From Piscicola geometra (Eukaryota; Annelida; Clitellata; Hirudinida; Piscicolidae): a stretch of DNA of 64,000 nt. This document shows, piece by piece, positions 49,146-63,712 of this stretch (the stretch's first letter is position 1; each line of letters begins with the position of its first letter). Below the pieces are notes generated by a model that was not told where the DNA came from, did no database searches, and saw only the letters and a program-made list of their open reading frames with translations. Made by a program: the position numbers and the translations under genes. The DNA lies in NCBI GenBank assembly GCA_943735955.1, contig OX030957.1:8998844-9062843 (forward strand), given 5' to 3'.

Positions 49146-49188
49146 TGGAGCGCTATAGAAAGTTATTTGATTGATTGATTGATTGCCT
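49146..49188 (+). repeat. LINE/SINE 3' tail inside the piggyBac element
   Basis: GGAGCGCTATAGAAAG and (GATT)n match the 3' ends at 11536 and 20876, in opposite orientation. It lies between the two inverted transposase pieces. Confidence 0.7.
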
Positions 49189-49217
49189 GAAAGAATGAGT
49201 ATAGGCTATAATTATGC

Positions 49218-49290
49218 TTTCAGGTTTGCTCCTTTAGCAAACCGCAGGATTTACTGCGAACAAAGCGACCATGGACACAAACTAGCTATA
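49218..49290 (+). repeat. Inverted duplicate of transposase segment
   Basis: The plus strand reads FAPLANRRIYCEQSDHGHKL, about 70 bp matching the reverse complement of 49060-49130 (YVPLANRRMYCEQSDHGHNL). A head-to-head inverted duplication with about 90 bp between. Confidence 0.8.
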
Positions 49291-52270
49291 CTGTATAGTT
49301 ATCAACTTGATGACTGTTACATAACAAAATTAATTAAACAATGTGAAGGAAGACATGTTTTCAAATTTTGATTTGTCGTTTAAACTATTAGAACTGTATC
49401 TGCTGAAGAGAAATCATTGTCATCTTCCAAAATACTAAGAACTTCATGAAGAGCGAATCTAAAAATAATTGTTTTTACCATCAGTATTACTGCATAGTGT
49501 CCTTAAAAAAGGACACTCAATAAAACACAGTTTTTGGAAATAATATTACATGTAAAATGAAATTTATTTTAAAATAAGATGTAAGAATGAATAACAATAA
49601 AATAATATTATACATTACGAATAGTAGACATTAAATAAAATTATAACTAACTTTTTTTCATGAGCCATGACAAAAACACAAAAAATTTAGCTATCGCCTT
49701 GAAAAATCAGAATATCGAAATAATCTATCAATTTCAAATCACAAAATTTTTTTAAACAAAGACTTCAGTTTATATAGGACTGGATTAGTTGCAAAGATAA
49801 TAAATATAATCAAAATAACTATTATAAAAAAAACTTTTTATTGCTGTCCTTAAAAAAGGACAGTATGCGTTAATGGGTTAAAATACATTGCAAAATTTGA
49901 CACCACAAGAAGTACCGATTGGTTTGTACTGAATCATAAAATTTCATTTATTTAGAATACTCTTAGAAAAGACAGTTACAAAAGTTAAAATCGTTAATTT
50001 TTATCAGCTCGGTCTGTTGTCAATGCTATCTATTAAACTAATCACCAGCCTTTAAAGAGAAGCTTTGCCGGAATATTTGGATATATGACTTTTAAAAGGG
50101 CTTTCAGTGGGTCGGCAAACGAAGGCAAATTTATGGCGCAGCATGCCGATAGTGCCTGAATGCCGATCATAGTACGCATTATCCATACTTTAATACGAAA
50201 TATTGCATGATAGTTTAAGCTATGTAAAAGTCTTAACAATTCAAGGAAATAAACGATAAGTATGTATCTGATCAAATATACAACAATTTCATAAAACCAT
50301 ACGAAGACTAACGCACATACATACATCTTGGACTTCTTTCTTTTTTCTTTTGATTTGAGACGGGATTAGAGTTTAAATAAGAGGCTCGTAAAGAAGATAT
50401 GTGCCATTTGAATGAAACTAGAACATTTGAAATCGACTTGAGGATTGTTTTGCGAGCATTTATGATGATTGAAGTGATGTTGGAGTAGGAAAAAAAATTT
50501 AACGTATAAAAAAGTTTATGAGTTTGAGATATATTCTCATAATTAATTATCGAAATAAATATTTCTGAACTTTCAAAATCAATTAAATGACATAAAAAAA
50601 TATATGAGACAATAATAAGTATAATTTATAATTATTATTATCTTATATATATTTTATTAATAAAGAAAGAAAAAAGAAATGACATTTTTAATCTGAATCA
50701 AAGAAAATTCCTATTTTGATGCCATTGATTTTGGGCTCAAGCTGCACAACTACTACATGAATGAGAATAATTGCTATTTCAAGGAAATCAATAGATATTT
50801 CTTAATTTATTTTAAGTTATACGCTCTAGACACAATTAGTGAATCTAGTGAATCTTTATTCATTTATACTTTAAACCCCCTTTTTTCTCAATCACTTTTC
50901 ATGACTTTGTCTCAGCCATCAATATTTTCTAAAGTTTTCTTATTTCCTTATAGCTTTGTTCAGTTAGAATAATCTTTAATAATTTCATGTCATATATTTT
51001 TTTTACTTTTCACACTAAATGTTCATATAAAAACTTAATCTTTAAAAAATTGCAATATTAATAATTTATTTTATTTTTAAAATATTAAATATATAATCGA
51101 CATCAAATAGAGGTTAATTCGCAATAAAAAATTATAGAATTAAAAATAAAAAACTAAGAAATTTCAATAGACCAATTAATTTTTTTTACATAAAACAAGA
51201 AAAGATAAATACATTCCTCATATTAAGACAATTCAACAAGTTAAAGTATACGGTAAACTCGTTGATAAGCATTAAACATGACAAGTTAGTGCCCATTAAA
51301 AAAATCTCACTTAACATTTTTGAATCTTTTTTAAAAAATATTCAATAGACGAAAAAAAGTCAGAAAAGTTTTGGTAGTGATTTTTTTTTAGCTGTTTACA
51401 ACTTTAAAATGAATCATTTAACATTTAAAACCCCCAAAAAATAAAACAAGAACATAAAATGAATTTTACGCAGTCTGAGAGCTTGAAAATAAATTAGAAA
51501 AATGGTCAACTAATAAAAAAAATCATTTTTGTTGTCGTAAAAAACAGACGCGGGAAATAGTTGTCGCTTTTATCTACGAAGGCATCATTCACGGGTAGCG
51601 TCTGCTTTCTGTCTCCTTATTACTGACGTTTTCACCCTATTTTAAATTTATTTTTTCAATTTTGTCTTTTTTAACGACTTCAATTATTTACGAGTTTTTT
51701 ATATTACATATTTTTTTCACCTATTAAAAATATGTTGAGCATATTTACGCTCAAAGACAATTTCATACATCTACATAATGGCCTACGAGGCTAATTCAAA
51801 ACCTGAAACAAATATTTTATTAATGAAAAAAAACTCAATCACAAGACAGGAATAAGCCCTTTATAGCTTTAATTGGCAGTGTTTTATTCGGGCTCTTTGG
51901 AGGGGAGCTTGTCAATACGCTGTGCGTACAAACTGGACCATTGAACGGAGTGGCAGGCTTCTACAAGCGGTTTAATCAACTCTTATTAATTTTACTTTTT
52001 TTGGTATAACTTCACAAAAACAAGAAATGCCAACAACCATATATTAGTGGAAGTATAAACGAATGAGCGATTGATTGATGGAGAAACGAAAAAGTAGATA
52101 CGTGCATGGCCTTTATTTTATGATAAAGCTTACCATAAAATAACACGAATACGTTTGTGGATAAGAAATTGAAGTCTTAAGAAAAATAATTAATTGTAAG
52201 ATCTAATTATCGAGATCTCTGATTTTTCCTACTGTTCCATGGCAACTGAAACGATGCCAAATAAGCTTTA

Positions 52271-52278
52271 TGACGTCA
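52271..52278. promoter_or_regulatory. CRE-like palindrome
   Basis: TGACGTCA, a perfect cAMP-response-element palindrome, in a locally GC-richer block (52230-52400). An 8-mer can occur by chance in 64 kb, and no start site is tied to it. Confidence 0.25.
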
Positions 52279-54799
52279 TGGTCCATTGTCCACGTGGTAT
52301 ATGTAGCAGTCTTTGATTGATCAAGCGAACAAAAGGCGCTCAAGTTTACTTTTATTGTCACTATTTAAGTTCTTTTATACGTCTGTCCAATAGTGGTATG
52401 TGTTGTCGTATCGATGCAGGGAAGTATTTGTGAAATTCTGTTTGGAGTAATAAAAAGAGTAAAGATATTTACAAATGAGGAACAAGTTGAAGTGTTTTTG
52501 AAAATTCAAATTGGAAATTTCATCCAAGACACCTGTGTTTTTTTATAGCTTTTTAAACTCTTTTCATTGCTAATCGAGTTATCCGATCATTGTCTCCAAC
52601 ATTCATTTCATTAATAATTTATTTTATTAAATTTTTTTCTAATAAAAAAAAGTTTCTTCTCTGGCATATGCAATCTACTTGCCATCCTTTTTTTGTCCGC
52701 CTTTGTCAACACCTACTTTTAAATTTAAAACCTCATGCTTCTGGAATGACTGCATTTTTGGAGTGTATTTACTTATGAATGGCTCTAGGTGTGAAATCAC
52801 TGTTTAAAAGATTGTTTTTGAAAGAAAAAAAAATTTATATAAAATTTTTTAGATTTTTGTTTTTGATGAAATAGGTGTAAAAAAAATTTAATTCAATAAA
52901 ATGTTATGCAGGACGATGGAAGGCTGAACATTGAGTCTCAATACTAAATAATAATTTCTTTATTAAAAGGGTATCAACTGAGAATGCTTCTGTTGGACTC
53001 GAACAAGTTTTTCTATAGGAAATTGCTAAATAATGCATGGATTTCACGCGAAAATAACATAAATATCGGAAATGCATTATGAAAAGGTGTTACATATAGC
53101 ACACTTGTAGCACCATCTCCCAATACTCGATATCGTTTGTTATGACTTATTTCTTAAAAATCCATTAACAGTTTGACATTTTAAATTTTTTTGCTTAATG
53201 ACTGAGTCATAAAAATCTCAACAAACCATATTGCAATTGACATATTTGAAAGAGTTGCACGACGTTGTCTTTGCGACGATCTGACTCATTTGTCACAACG
53301 AGCAACAGATTTATATATAAAAACTGAAACCATAGTGACAACCCAGCTAAATTACATCTCACCAATAAAAAAGTTCAAAAAACATGTTGAAATGTACTAA
53401 ACTGATCTACTCATTGATTAAAGTCCAAGTCAAGGCACTTGAATATGTGAAAAGCTCTATCTATCTCGACATACAGATTTTATTCCCATATTAGTGATGC
53501 ATGAGCAGGTTTCCGCCATCTGAAAAACATTTAAGCACGATGGTATCAACCTGGAAATCAAGCCTCAATACCATTGGAAGTCGATATAATTCTATGGAGC
53601 AGAGTTAGAGAATGAATGACACTTTTATAAATAAAAATAAGAATTTCATCCAAAACTGTTTAAATGAAGCCTTCGAAACTTGCTTTTCAGACAAGATCAC
53701 CAACCACGATTATTAAAAAACAAAGCAGCAATCAATTGAAGAAGAAATTCTTTAGGAAAATTTAGCAGGGTGAATAGGTTAAATTTTACGTAAATAATAT
53801 AGAACCCCCAATGAACATGAAAAAGGAAATGGACTAACAAAGGTTTGATGCAGATGCCCAGCAACATGTTGAAAAAGTTTAAAGATGTAACCAAGACGTT
53901 TGGAATGAACTTGATGGCAGCCTTTTTCTCATCGAGACCACAGGAAAAGAAGATGATGGTGATGATCTTCAATACATAGATATTATTCCTATTTCTCAGA
54001 AATAAGTTTTTTGTTTATTTTACAGTTTAATTAAAACTTTCTGTTTTAATTAATATTTGTTAAAACCTTGGTTTAATTAAATTCTAAAAAATTAAAAATT
54101 TGAAAACTTATCCTAAAATATTTTAACATACCAAGAAATAATTCTATTCAAACAAATTTCTTCAGATGAAACTTAATAATGCTGCTTACTTTGGATAGTT
54201 GTTTTCATAAAAACTGAAAATTTGAATATACATTTTTTATTTAAACAAAGTGCCTTCATTATGAAATGTTTACAGTGTTTGATCAAAACCAGATTTTCTT
54301 TGACTCAAAAACTTTTTTATAAAAAATATGAAAACATCGGAAAAAAATGATGAAAAATGATGACAACGCGAATGCACTGATTTAAGGAAGAACACTCAAA
54401 TGATGAAATCTTGACTACTTGCTATTAACTTTGTTTTACATTTTGTTTTTCTATACATTTATTTGTATACCTGTGTTGTATTCATGTTTATGTTTTGTTT
54501 TTAAAATATTTAAAAGTTTTTTTAAGAACGTAGTCAACTAATTTGTAACGATTTCAAAATTATAGTTTAAGTAAATCCAATTTTTATATTTTGACAATCA
54601 ATTATATAAAAAATATATTACATAAATATTTGGAAAAAAACTTTAAACATCCAAACCTTTAAAGTTATTTTTTTGTGTGCAAGATTCATTTAAAGAAAGT
54701 CTCCTCTTTGGCATTTTGTTTTTCTACGTACTACGATGATTTTATCTATCACTTCTGCACTAATCTCCAATCTCGTCAACCATCCACTTAAGCATTCAT

Positions 54800-54870
54800 T
54801 CATTCATTTAACGCTTTTGTTCACTTCGTAAAGGCCGCTATACAAATAGTTAGTGATTGATTGATTGATT
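54800..54870 (+). repeat. SINE/LINE tail fragment
   Basis: GGCCGCTATACAAATAGTTA and (GATT)n resemble the tails at 30284 and 49146. No head is left. Confidence 0.55.
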
Positions 54871-55564
54871 CATCTACTCTTGCATCTATCTTCATCGCAC
54901 CTCATGCTTCCATTCATGCCTTCTACTGCTCATCCACATCTCTCCTCTTTTCCATCACTGCAAGTGCAAAACCATTCGAACAGCCCGCATGATTGATAAC
55001 TTGATACTGTGACGTACTACCGCTATTTGAAAGCTATAAGATTTTCCATAACGCAATTTTATAAAACTATTACGCCATAACTTTGTTTACTCCGGAAAAG
55101 TTATATTTTCATTTTAGTTCATGGTCTTTTGAAAGAATCTTGATTAGACTGTGGAATGATGTCGGGTTGAATGAAAATTTGGATTAAATGTGAATCTCAT
55201 CCAATAAAATTGTTTATTAACTTTCATACATATATTAATTGCTTTCCAAATGATTGAAATATTTCAAAAGATATAGTTTTATTTACTTAAATATATTTTC
55301 AAATGAGCATTTGTCAAACAGCTTTGTCATGAGAGCAAGCCTTCTCGAAAGGGAAAGACTCAGGTCTACTGAGTCAAATGATGTTGTCGCACAGAGCAAC
55401 AAACTCAAGTATCATAATTTATATATTCCTATTCTTTATTTATTACAATTAATATATTTATTTACCTATTTCTATTAATATTATTTTATATTATTAACAA
55501 TAATTCTTTTCGAGTATTATTATTGGTACTTAGGAACAGTTTAAGATGTAACATTATTTTAAAC

Positions 55565-55600
55565 CTTGTGGTCTTGAAACTCGTTCGGGTTAACGCCATG
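55565..55600 (+). repeat. SINE family A fragment
   Basis: TTGTGGTCTTGAAACTCGTT and CGGGTTAACGCC match the 3' part of the copies at 9880 and 15820 with a few differences. Confidence 0.55.
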
Positions 55601-57480
55601 ACCAAGCTACGTTAAAATTATTTTTCGATATATTGTAGAAAAAACTCTTCCTCAATGCTTTTTTTAATTTTCTCACTTTATTTTATTTTTATTTTTTTCA
55701 ATTTCATTTTATCTCTAATTTCAACTTTTATAATACATATCTTTTTAGTTTGGTTTTTCAAAAACCATTAGTACATTAGTCCTAAAAAATAAAAGATTCT
55801 AGTTTTTATTTTATTCTCTCCTGGTCTCACTGTTTTTTCAAATTTTACTCCAACACCTATTTCAATGCTGAGGTAAACTCACTCAATTATTTTTGGCTAA
55901 AATACACGAAAAAATATTTCACAAATTTCAATAATGTTTTTCGTATTTATAAGATTCGTGAGTTGTGAACACAAAAAGAAATTTGCCAATATTATTAAAA
56001 TTCAACTCCAGGCTAGTGTTAAAAATTCTAAGCTCTTAATTATTCAAAATCTCTGTTGTTTTCACTTTTCATGGCTCAGTTCTTTCTTAATGGTTCCCTG
56101 AATTTGAGAAAGTGTTCAGAAAGTGTTCAGCAGATGCCCTTCTCCGTAGGCTGCGTTTCAGTTGTTAGCGCCACGATTCATTTAAAATGTATTTATTTTC
56201 CAATTAATTCACAAAAGTATTGATAAATAAATATTGATTTCACTTTTTTGTCTTAAAATTCATTTCAAAGCATAATAATCGATGACTAATAATATTTTTT
56301 ATCCAATATATTGTTCCAGATTTTAAAAAAAAATTTCCGACTTTTTACTACTTAATTTTTTTATTAATTAATAAGAACAGAGTGAATAAGTCGTCTTTGA
56401 AATTGAAGGTTGCAAATTGAATGAAGCCGAAAGCTATAAAAGTCTTTGATTTTATTAAATCACTTGAATGATAAAACTTTTTCAGTTGAAAGACTTAAAG
56501 GTAGAACGATATTTAATAGAAGAATAGTCTCTTAGTTTTTCTAAATGCTTATTTCCCTTGCTCAAAGTTCTAGTTTAGCTTGAAATTGATACTATCTAAA
56601 TCGTTAATTTATGCCAACTTTTATTCATTTTTTAATAATTTATTTTTATTTGCTCCTGAATTATCTCTTTTGTGTTTTAAAAAATACCTTTTTTTCATTC
56701 GCTGATACGCCTACGCAATGTAAACATTCGAATAAAATTTTGATTTTCAAAAGACTCTTACCCAGACCATCATCCTAATTTTTGTGTGGAATCTTTCTCT
56801 CATTTATGGACGGAGAAAAAATGCATGAATAGGCAAATGGGCTGGATAGGCATATGGGTCGAAACATATCTGCCATCTCGTAATAGCCGTTGTCCTATAG
56901 TGCTAAATTATGTCTTGTGCTGTGCGATTTTATCTGTTTTTCAGCCATAAAATAACTATAAAATATTGGAAAAAGTCTTGAAAAAACAAATATTTAAATG
57001 CAAAGTTCCCCCAAGAACATAAAAGATAAAAAATTGCATTAAAAATTAGATCCTTGATACAAAGAAAATTGCTAAGATTCTTTAACAATTTTCCATTGGA
57101 AAAATTCCATTTGCTAACAGATGCCGTTTTTCAATTCCTGCAGTTACAGAATTATTATATTTTTAAAAATATATAAATACTCATAGAGTGATTTCTAGTC
57201 ATAAATTGGTATCTAAATATCCGATGGTAAAAATAACCTAGAAGTCAGCATGCCATATTTAAGTTTTTTTTGTTTTTGAGGCACCGTTAAAGATGGCTAC
57301 TGAATGTCTCATTCTAGGGAGATGTCCAGGCCATTAATATCTCCCTAATTGAATTTGCCACTGTACTCGGTGCGCGTGGCACACTGCACTCAAAAAATCT
57401 ACTTTTTGATCTTTGAAACTTCAACTTTGAAACATTTCTTTTCATTTTAAAAGCCTATTATTATAAATATAGTTATATAT

Positions 57481-57536
57481 TAATAATAATAATATTATTA
57501 TTTTAATTATCATTAATAATATTATTAATATTATAA
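57481..57536. repeat. AT-only palindromic tract
   Basis: TAATAATAATAATATTATTA followed by similar ATT/AAT runs: a near-palindrome of simple repeat able to form hairpins. Confidence 0.7.
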
Positions 57537-60500
57537 GTTCCGACACTTTTTGTTGCATTCAACGTGAATTTTCAGAGTTGCTTAAACAGTATACTAATCT
57601 TAAAAGAATTCCAAACTATGATAGACTCTGCAGTGCTGTAGAGATTTCCAACGGATTAAAAGTAAAATATTTTTCAATTTCAATTTTTTTAGCATCGATG
57701 GAGTACCAGGAGTAGCGGTGAATATCTTTGCTTTGGAACCATGATCTTGCTATGCGTAGCCGTTTACTTCTGCTGTGTGAATCATCATTACTTGGTCATT
57801 AATTTCGTGCCGTAAAATTGTTTCTTTTGAGACAATTTCTTTGCATGTGATTTTACACTTTGAAGTGCTCGTAAATAAGTTTCAGACTCGAAAGATTAAA
57901 GTTGAGTAAACAGTGCCAAATAAACTTATAAATGTATTTATGAAACATCGTAAAGCTTGTTATTTGAATACCGATAAACTATAGGCTATAACATAAGTTA
58001 CATGAAATCTTATTTCTCTATTTATTCATGTTATTTGCGTATTAAAAGCTTTATTGTTGGATATAATGAAATGAAAGACTAAGTTTAACGCTTGATTTGA
58101 TTTATGAGAGTTGTTTGTTTTTTATTCTTTGGCATAGTGTGTGTTAAAAATCTTTTACTACCGTCCAGTCTGTTAACATAGAACTCGCCTCATTCAGAAC
58201 TTGATTTTTAGTTTCTATTACTTTTAATTACTATTAATTTCTATTTCTATAAATTTTGTATAAATATTGTAAACTTTTTCGAAAATATTTCATTGAAGTT
58301 TAAATTCTTGTTCCAACCCTTAAGTTCTTTTTTTTGATAGTTGAGTTATGTAAATCAAGTTCAAGATAAGATGAGTTCAAGGCATACCGTCAAAAGAACA
58401 TTATTTAGTCGAATATAAATTTGATAAATATGTATAGTTACACCGGTTACTGAATAACTGTGCTTCAATTAAATAAAATAAATACAAAAACTCATTTTAA
58501 CAAGCTATCAATAATAAACTCATAAAAAATAGTTTTCTTAATAAAAAAAATATGAAGAAAAATAATCAGTAAAAATACGTTTTTTCTTTTTCTTTAAATG
58601 GCATGTATTACCAAACCTATTACGAAACTCAATAAACCAAATTCTTTGAATGATATTGATTGATTCAGTCTGTGAATAAACTTCAAAGCCATAGTTTGAA
58701 AAACTAAAAATTTTAATTTCAAAAAGCCGACAAGCTTTCAAAAAGCTACATTAATATTTAATAGCTAGTAAATATTGAATAGAAAAATATATGCTTTTTT
58801 GGAGGTTTCCAGGTGTTCAGGAAAATTCATTGTTAATCACAAATAAATTATTCTCAAATAGTCTAATGGCTTTATACAACTTTTTTTTGCAAAACGTATA
58901 TTAAGAAAATATTTCGTACCGATTTTAGCTCTTATGATTGACATTATTAATGCAGAAAAATGACTTGCTGAATCATTCATTGAAGACATCTCACTGATGC
59001 CTTCAAAGTGAGAAAAAAGTGAAGCAAGGCTGTTTACTATTATCTTTCCTGTTTCTACTGGTCATTTTATGGGTCATGAAAACTTATTTTTTCTTCAAGC
59101 TTCAATGAAAGCAGTGCATTTTTTTAAAATGCATACTATTTGCATGAAGGGCTTGAAAGTAAATCTTAGGGAAATATTCAAAAAATTGATTAATTTAATC
59201 AATTTATACCAAAAGTTTTGATTGCTTAATCAGTCTGCAATTCAGACAAACACTCTACCAGGATAAGTAGACTAAAGTCAAAAAAGATAACAAAGGTTTT
59301 ACATCAAATTCTAATTGAGAAAAAAACTCAAATTCCTACGATCTTTTTGTATAAGTAAATTTATTCCTAGAGTATTGAGTGAACATTTTGTTTGTATGAG
59401 CCTTTAAGGTCCTAATTTCCTATGCGATGAAATCTTTGTTATGGAGATTTATTGAAGCCATCTATTATTTTTTTAGCACATTCTTTGTGCTTTGGCAAGA
59501 TTCCACGTTATTCACTTTTTAGCATTCCTCGGTGACTTTTTATCTCCTTACATAAATGAATATAAAAACTTCAACACAGAAGACTATTTGGGATAAAAAT
59601 GTCAATACAAATATATGAAAATTTTAATTTTAAGGTGAAAACACTTTTGGAAAAAATGAAAAGCAATTTTTTTGAAAAAATTGAAGATAATATAGCATCT
59701 TGACTTTTTTTGGGCCGTTAAGAAAAACAGCTTCAGTCACCTTTCAATTATGGCCCCATCACAGCCGTTTAGGAGCTTCCTCTTGTCACAGTCTACTTGA
59801 GCGTAAAAACTCCGGGAGATTTAAGTCTTTAGTTGGAAAGTGTTTTGCTGCTCGTGTTTAAGACGTAAGTGTTGATATTTCTTGAGTAGGTATGTGTTGC
59901 TGTTACATAAATGTGTGAAGAAAGAATGGAAAATTACTCATATGTTTTTGATGTTGGATATTTCTTACATGTATAGTTTATGAGAAAGATTATAATTTAA
60001 TTCATGAAGAAGATAGATAGGGGTTTTTTAACCATAAGTTATCATATTCAAATGTTGAAAAAAATTTACATTTCCTATTTTCAGAAAAGAAAATGAATCA
60101 AAAATACCTTTTTTTAAATTTATTAGCACGGTAAAAATTAGGAAGGTTGTTAGTGTGATGTATAAATGTGTTGTACTCGAGCAGGTGATAAGGTCAATTC
60201 ATGTTACTGGAAGCTTTATCAGAGGCTCTTTTACTTTTACACCATGCTAGAGAAGTTGAAGTACGGACAGTGATTTATTTTTTTTTTAAAAAAAGGAAAA
60301 ATTTATTGCTTTTTCTTTTGTTTTTCTTTACATTTATGTTAAAGATTTACTGTCCAGGAAAGAATAGTGTTGAAATATAAATAATTTATATCTTATACTC
60401 TTTTCAAAACTTTTAAACCCATTTTATTGTGAATGAAATTACTCTTAAAATAGTTTAAAACAATGAGTCTGATGGCTAAACAGGTTTTTAAGGAAGGAAA

Positions 60501-63500
60501 ACAAACGACTTTAAAGACAGCACCAATTTAAAAATATCTTTCAGCCTAGTGAGTTTATTTGCGAGAATTAACCTAATAGGTGGCTTGTAGTTGGTTGAAT
60601 CAGGAAAATGTATTAAAAAATATTTTTTAACGTATGGCTTTTTTTCAGAATTTATTTTCTCAAACCGATTTCATGATTCTTATTTTTCCTTAGTATAAAA
60701 AAGCAAGTTATGTGAAGAAAAATGTATTAAAACTTGAATCTTAAGTGAAATAGTGGTAACCAAAATAAGAAACCAAAATAATTAAAACCAAAATTGAATA
60801 TAAAAATGGAAAAAAACAATTTAAGTCGGAATTTCATATAAATTTGAAGTTTAAAACTTTAAATATATTTTAAAAGAATACATTACAGAAAATCAAACTG
60901 TAATTCTTTTCAGTGTCCTCAGAGAGTTTCGTGATAACCGTTTTGGGAATCGTTTCAGTCTTATTGAATGATTTTCTAGTAAGAAACATTATATTCCTAT
61001 GAAACATTTTAAAGCTGAAATTTTCAAATAAATGTGTTTTTTTGGTTCCTAGCCCTAACTCTCAAGATGGTCAAGAATTTTTGTCTAGAAGCCAGAGGTT
61101 CAAAGATCTTAATAATATAAGTGCTTTAAGAAATAATATTTTTTTATAAATTAAATCTTTTAAACGTTTTCTGAACGATACAGTTAATTCAAGAATTTAC
61201 TAAATTAAAATATTTATTTAACAACAGGCTATATTACATATCGAATTATGTTTTACATTTTTATGTTTTTAGAATAAATAACTTCGAAAGTCCAGTGTGT
61301 TTGAAAAGCGAATTGATCAAGGAATTGAATTACTGGCCTTTGTTGGAAGAAGCAACTAAAAGCAGTTGAAGCAGTATAAAAAAAACTGTTGAATTGCTCA
61401 TTTTTATGACTTTGAGATAATTTAATTAACCATTAAGTGTCTCAGACGGAACCTAGTTTTTATTAAAGTTAGCATGTTAAAACATGTTCAATATTTTGTA
61501 CTAAAAAATAAAATTTTAATGTAATCTTTTCCAAATCAAAAATTCTTTTTTTAAATACAACATCTGAAACTTTTGAAAGTACAAAAAAGCGACTGTGTCG
61601 GTGATACACGTCTTTATACCTGCATGTAAAACTCGCCTTGTTAGAAATTAATATAATAGAAATTCTAGTAAATCCACAAGTTATTAAAACTTTATTAAAA
61701 ATCTTGAATCAATTTTTCCGAATTTCTTGCAACACCCCAGCTAGAATCTACGGTTTGTATTAATAATAGAAGAGCACGCATACATCTGCGCTGCGTCAAA
61801 GAATCCTATAATCCATTACATTACACTACTCACTCTAAAATGTAAAAAACTTGAAACTTAAAAATTTATTTCACCTAATTCTATTGTCTTTTCAATGTAG
61901 GGACTTTTTTCCATTATTCCTTTTAATCTTGTGCTTTATCCATTTTTTTGTTTGAGATACCGAAGCATAATTACATGTACGTATATGAAACTTTTTTTAA
62001 CAAATTTTGGAAGCTTTTTGACATCCGTTGCGTTTGACATCCTTATTAATACTTTAAATAATCATTTTACTTTTCTTCAATTGCCAAGCGTGTGCTTTTA
62101 GTTTGTTTTATTTTTTAAGATTTTATATATTTTGAATAAAAATCAATAAAAACCCAATTAATTTCGTAAACTTTTCATACAGGTTATTTCAAAATAATTA
62201 TTCTAGTTAACATCATTCAAACTATTTCACTCACAGTAAGCGTTCAAGAGCCTCTATGCTTTTCCTGGCATTGCCTCGCTTTACTCCTAATTGACTGGCT
62301 AACCAAGCATCACTATTCATTCATGCTTGAACTTCTGCATTGCGTGCAAGAAGCCCGCAAGGAAAGCATGTACATTTGTTGTGGTGCAATTACAGAAGAT
62401 GGCACGCTGACTCACCCAAGTGATTTTGAAGATGTAAAGACGTGTGATTAATGATTTTTTTCACTCAACAGCAAGAGAATCAACCACACAAAAAATAAAT
62501 TAGTGAATAAATTATTTTTTTTACAATTAATAAGCCGTCGAAGCATAGTAGTGTACAGACACTTGTAAAGCTTTAAAAATCGTAAAAACATTTCGATAAT
62601 TAGAAAATTCTGAATTATAAATAAACAATCTTTATTCTGATGTGTTGAATACATATTTTTTTGAAGTTATTAATTAATTAAATAAAATACTATTAAAGAA
62701 ACTAATGTTTTGCCGTTCTATCTTTATATGCGCTTCTAATTAAATTATTTGCTGTATGTCCTATAAACTATTTGAGATATTAACTAATTAGAAGACTATT
62801 ATACCAAAAAATATTGTTAAATTATTTTAAACATAAGTTAATTTTTAAATAGTAGAAAAAAGTTGACTTGTCGTTTTTTAATTTGTTAAAAGGTCGGTAA
62901 TATGTTGTTAACTAAAAAATAAAATTTTGCTTAGAATTTTAAAAATTGTTTGAAACAATGTATTTAATTTTTTAAAATTGAATATATGCTTGAATCTAAA
63001 CATTTTTTATTGATAAATTATAATTTTACTCTTCATGTTTGAAAAATATTACGGATTTCAAGACGTTCACCACACTTTAAAAAGCCATTTATAATATGGT
63101 GAAGGTATAACAAATTACTGAGAAATAAACCCTTTAAAAAATAATTGTATATAGCAAAATGCATGGTTTTCATGATATGAAGTGGCAAGAAATAAACTTT
63201 TTTTTCAAAAATGTAGATTTAAGATCTTTTTTTCTTCTCAATATCCACATATTCATTTAAAACCAAAACTAAACTATTTTGCAATACTGCTCAAACATGA
63301 AAAGCACACAGAAACAATATTGCATTACTAGGACTAACCATATAAATGAAACTCTGCTTGCGTGAGAAAATTCTTTGTCACTATATAAAAAATCCACGTT
63401 TTTTCATATTTCTGTTTATCCTAACGTCTATAAGGGAAATTCATAACTGCACTGCTTGAAACGTAGAAGTTTTTTAAATACTTAGATTTTTGTTTAATGT

Positions 63501-63589
63501 TTTTAATTTTTGGCTTCCAACTTAGCTATGGAAAAAACAAACACTCAACTATTGAAAAATTATTTAAAAAACATTCACAAACGGAGATA

Positions 63590-63712
63590 TACACACAAAC
63601 AAACACGAACACGCAAATACAAACACCCAAATATATAAAAACAGACATACACATACACAAACATACATACACACACACAAACACACACACACACACACAC
63701 ACATACACAAAC
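63590..63712 (+). repeat. CA-rich microsatellite
   Basis: ACACAAACA-type repeats ending in an (AC)n run near 63685-63702. The overlapping open frames on both strands (THTHTY, CVCVCV) are repeat translation. Confidence 0.95.

Larger units (their letters stand above)
48397..49877 (-). mobile_element. piggyBac-type DNA transposon, decayed
   Basis: Flanked by TTAA at 48393-48396 and 49878-49881, with 13-bp inverted ends CCCATTAACGCAT, exactly the piggyBac pattern of TTAA targets and CCC ends. Inside are a transposase remnant on the minus strand and three copies of a subterminal palindrome built on TGTCCTTAAAAAAGGACA (48528-48544, 49497-49516, 49845-49862). Confidence 0.9.
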
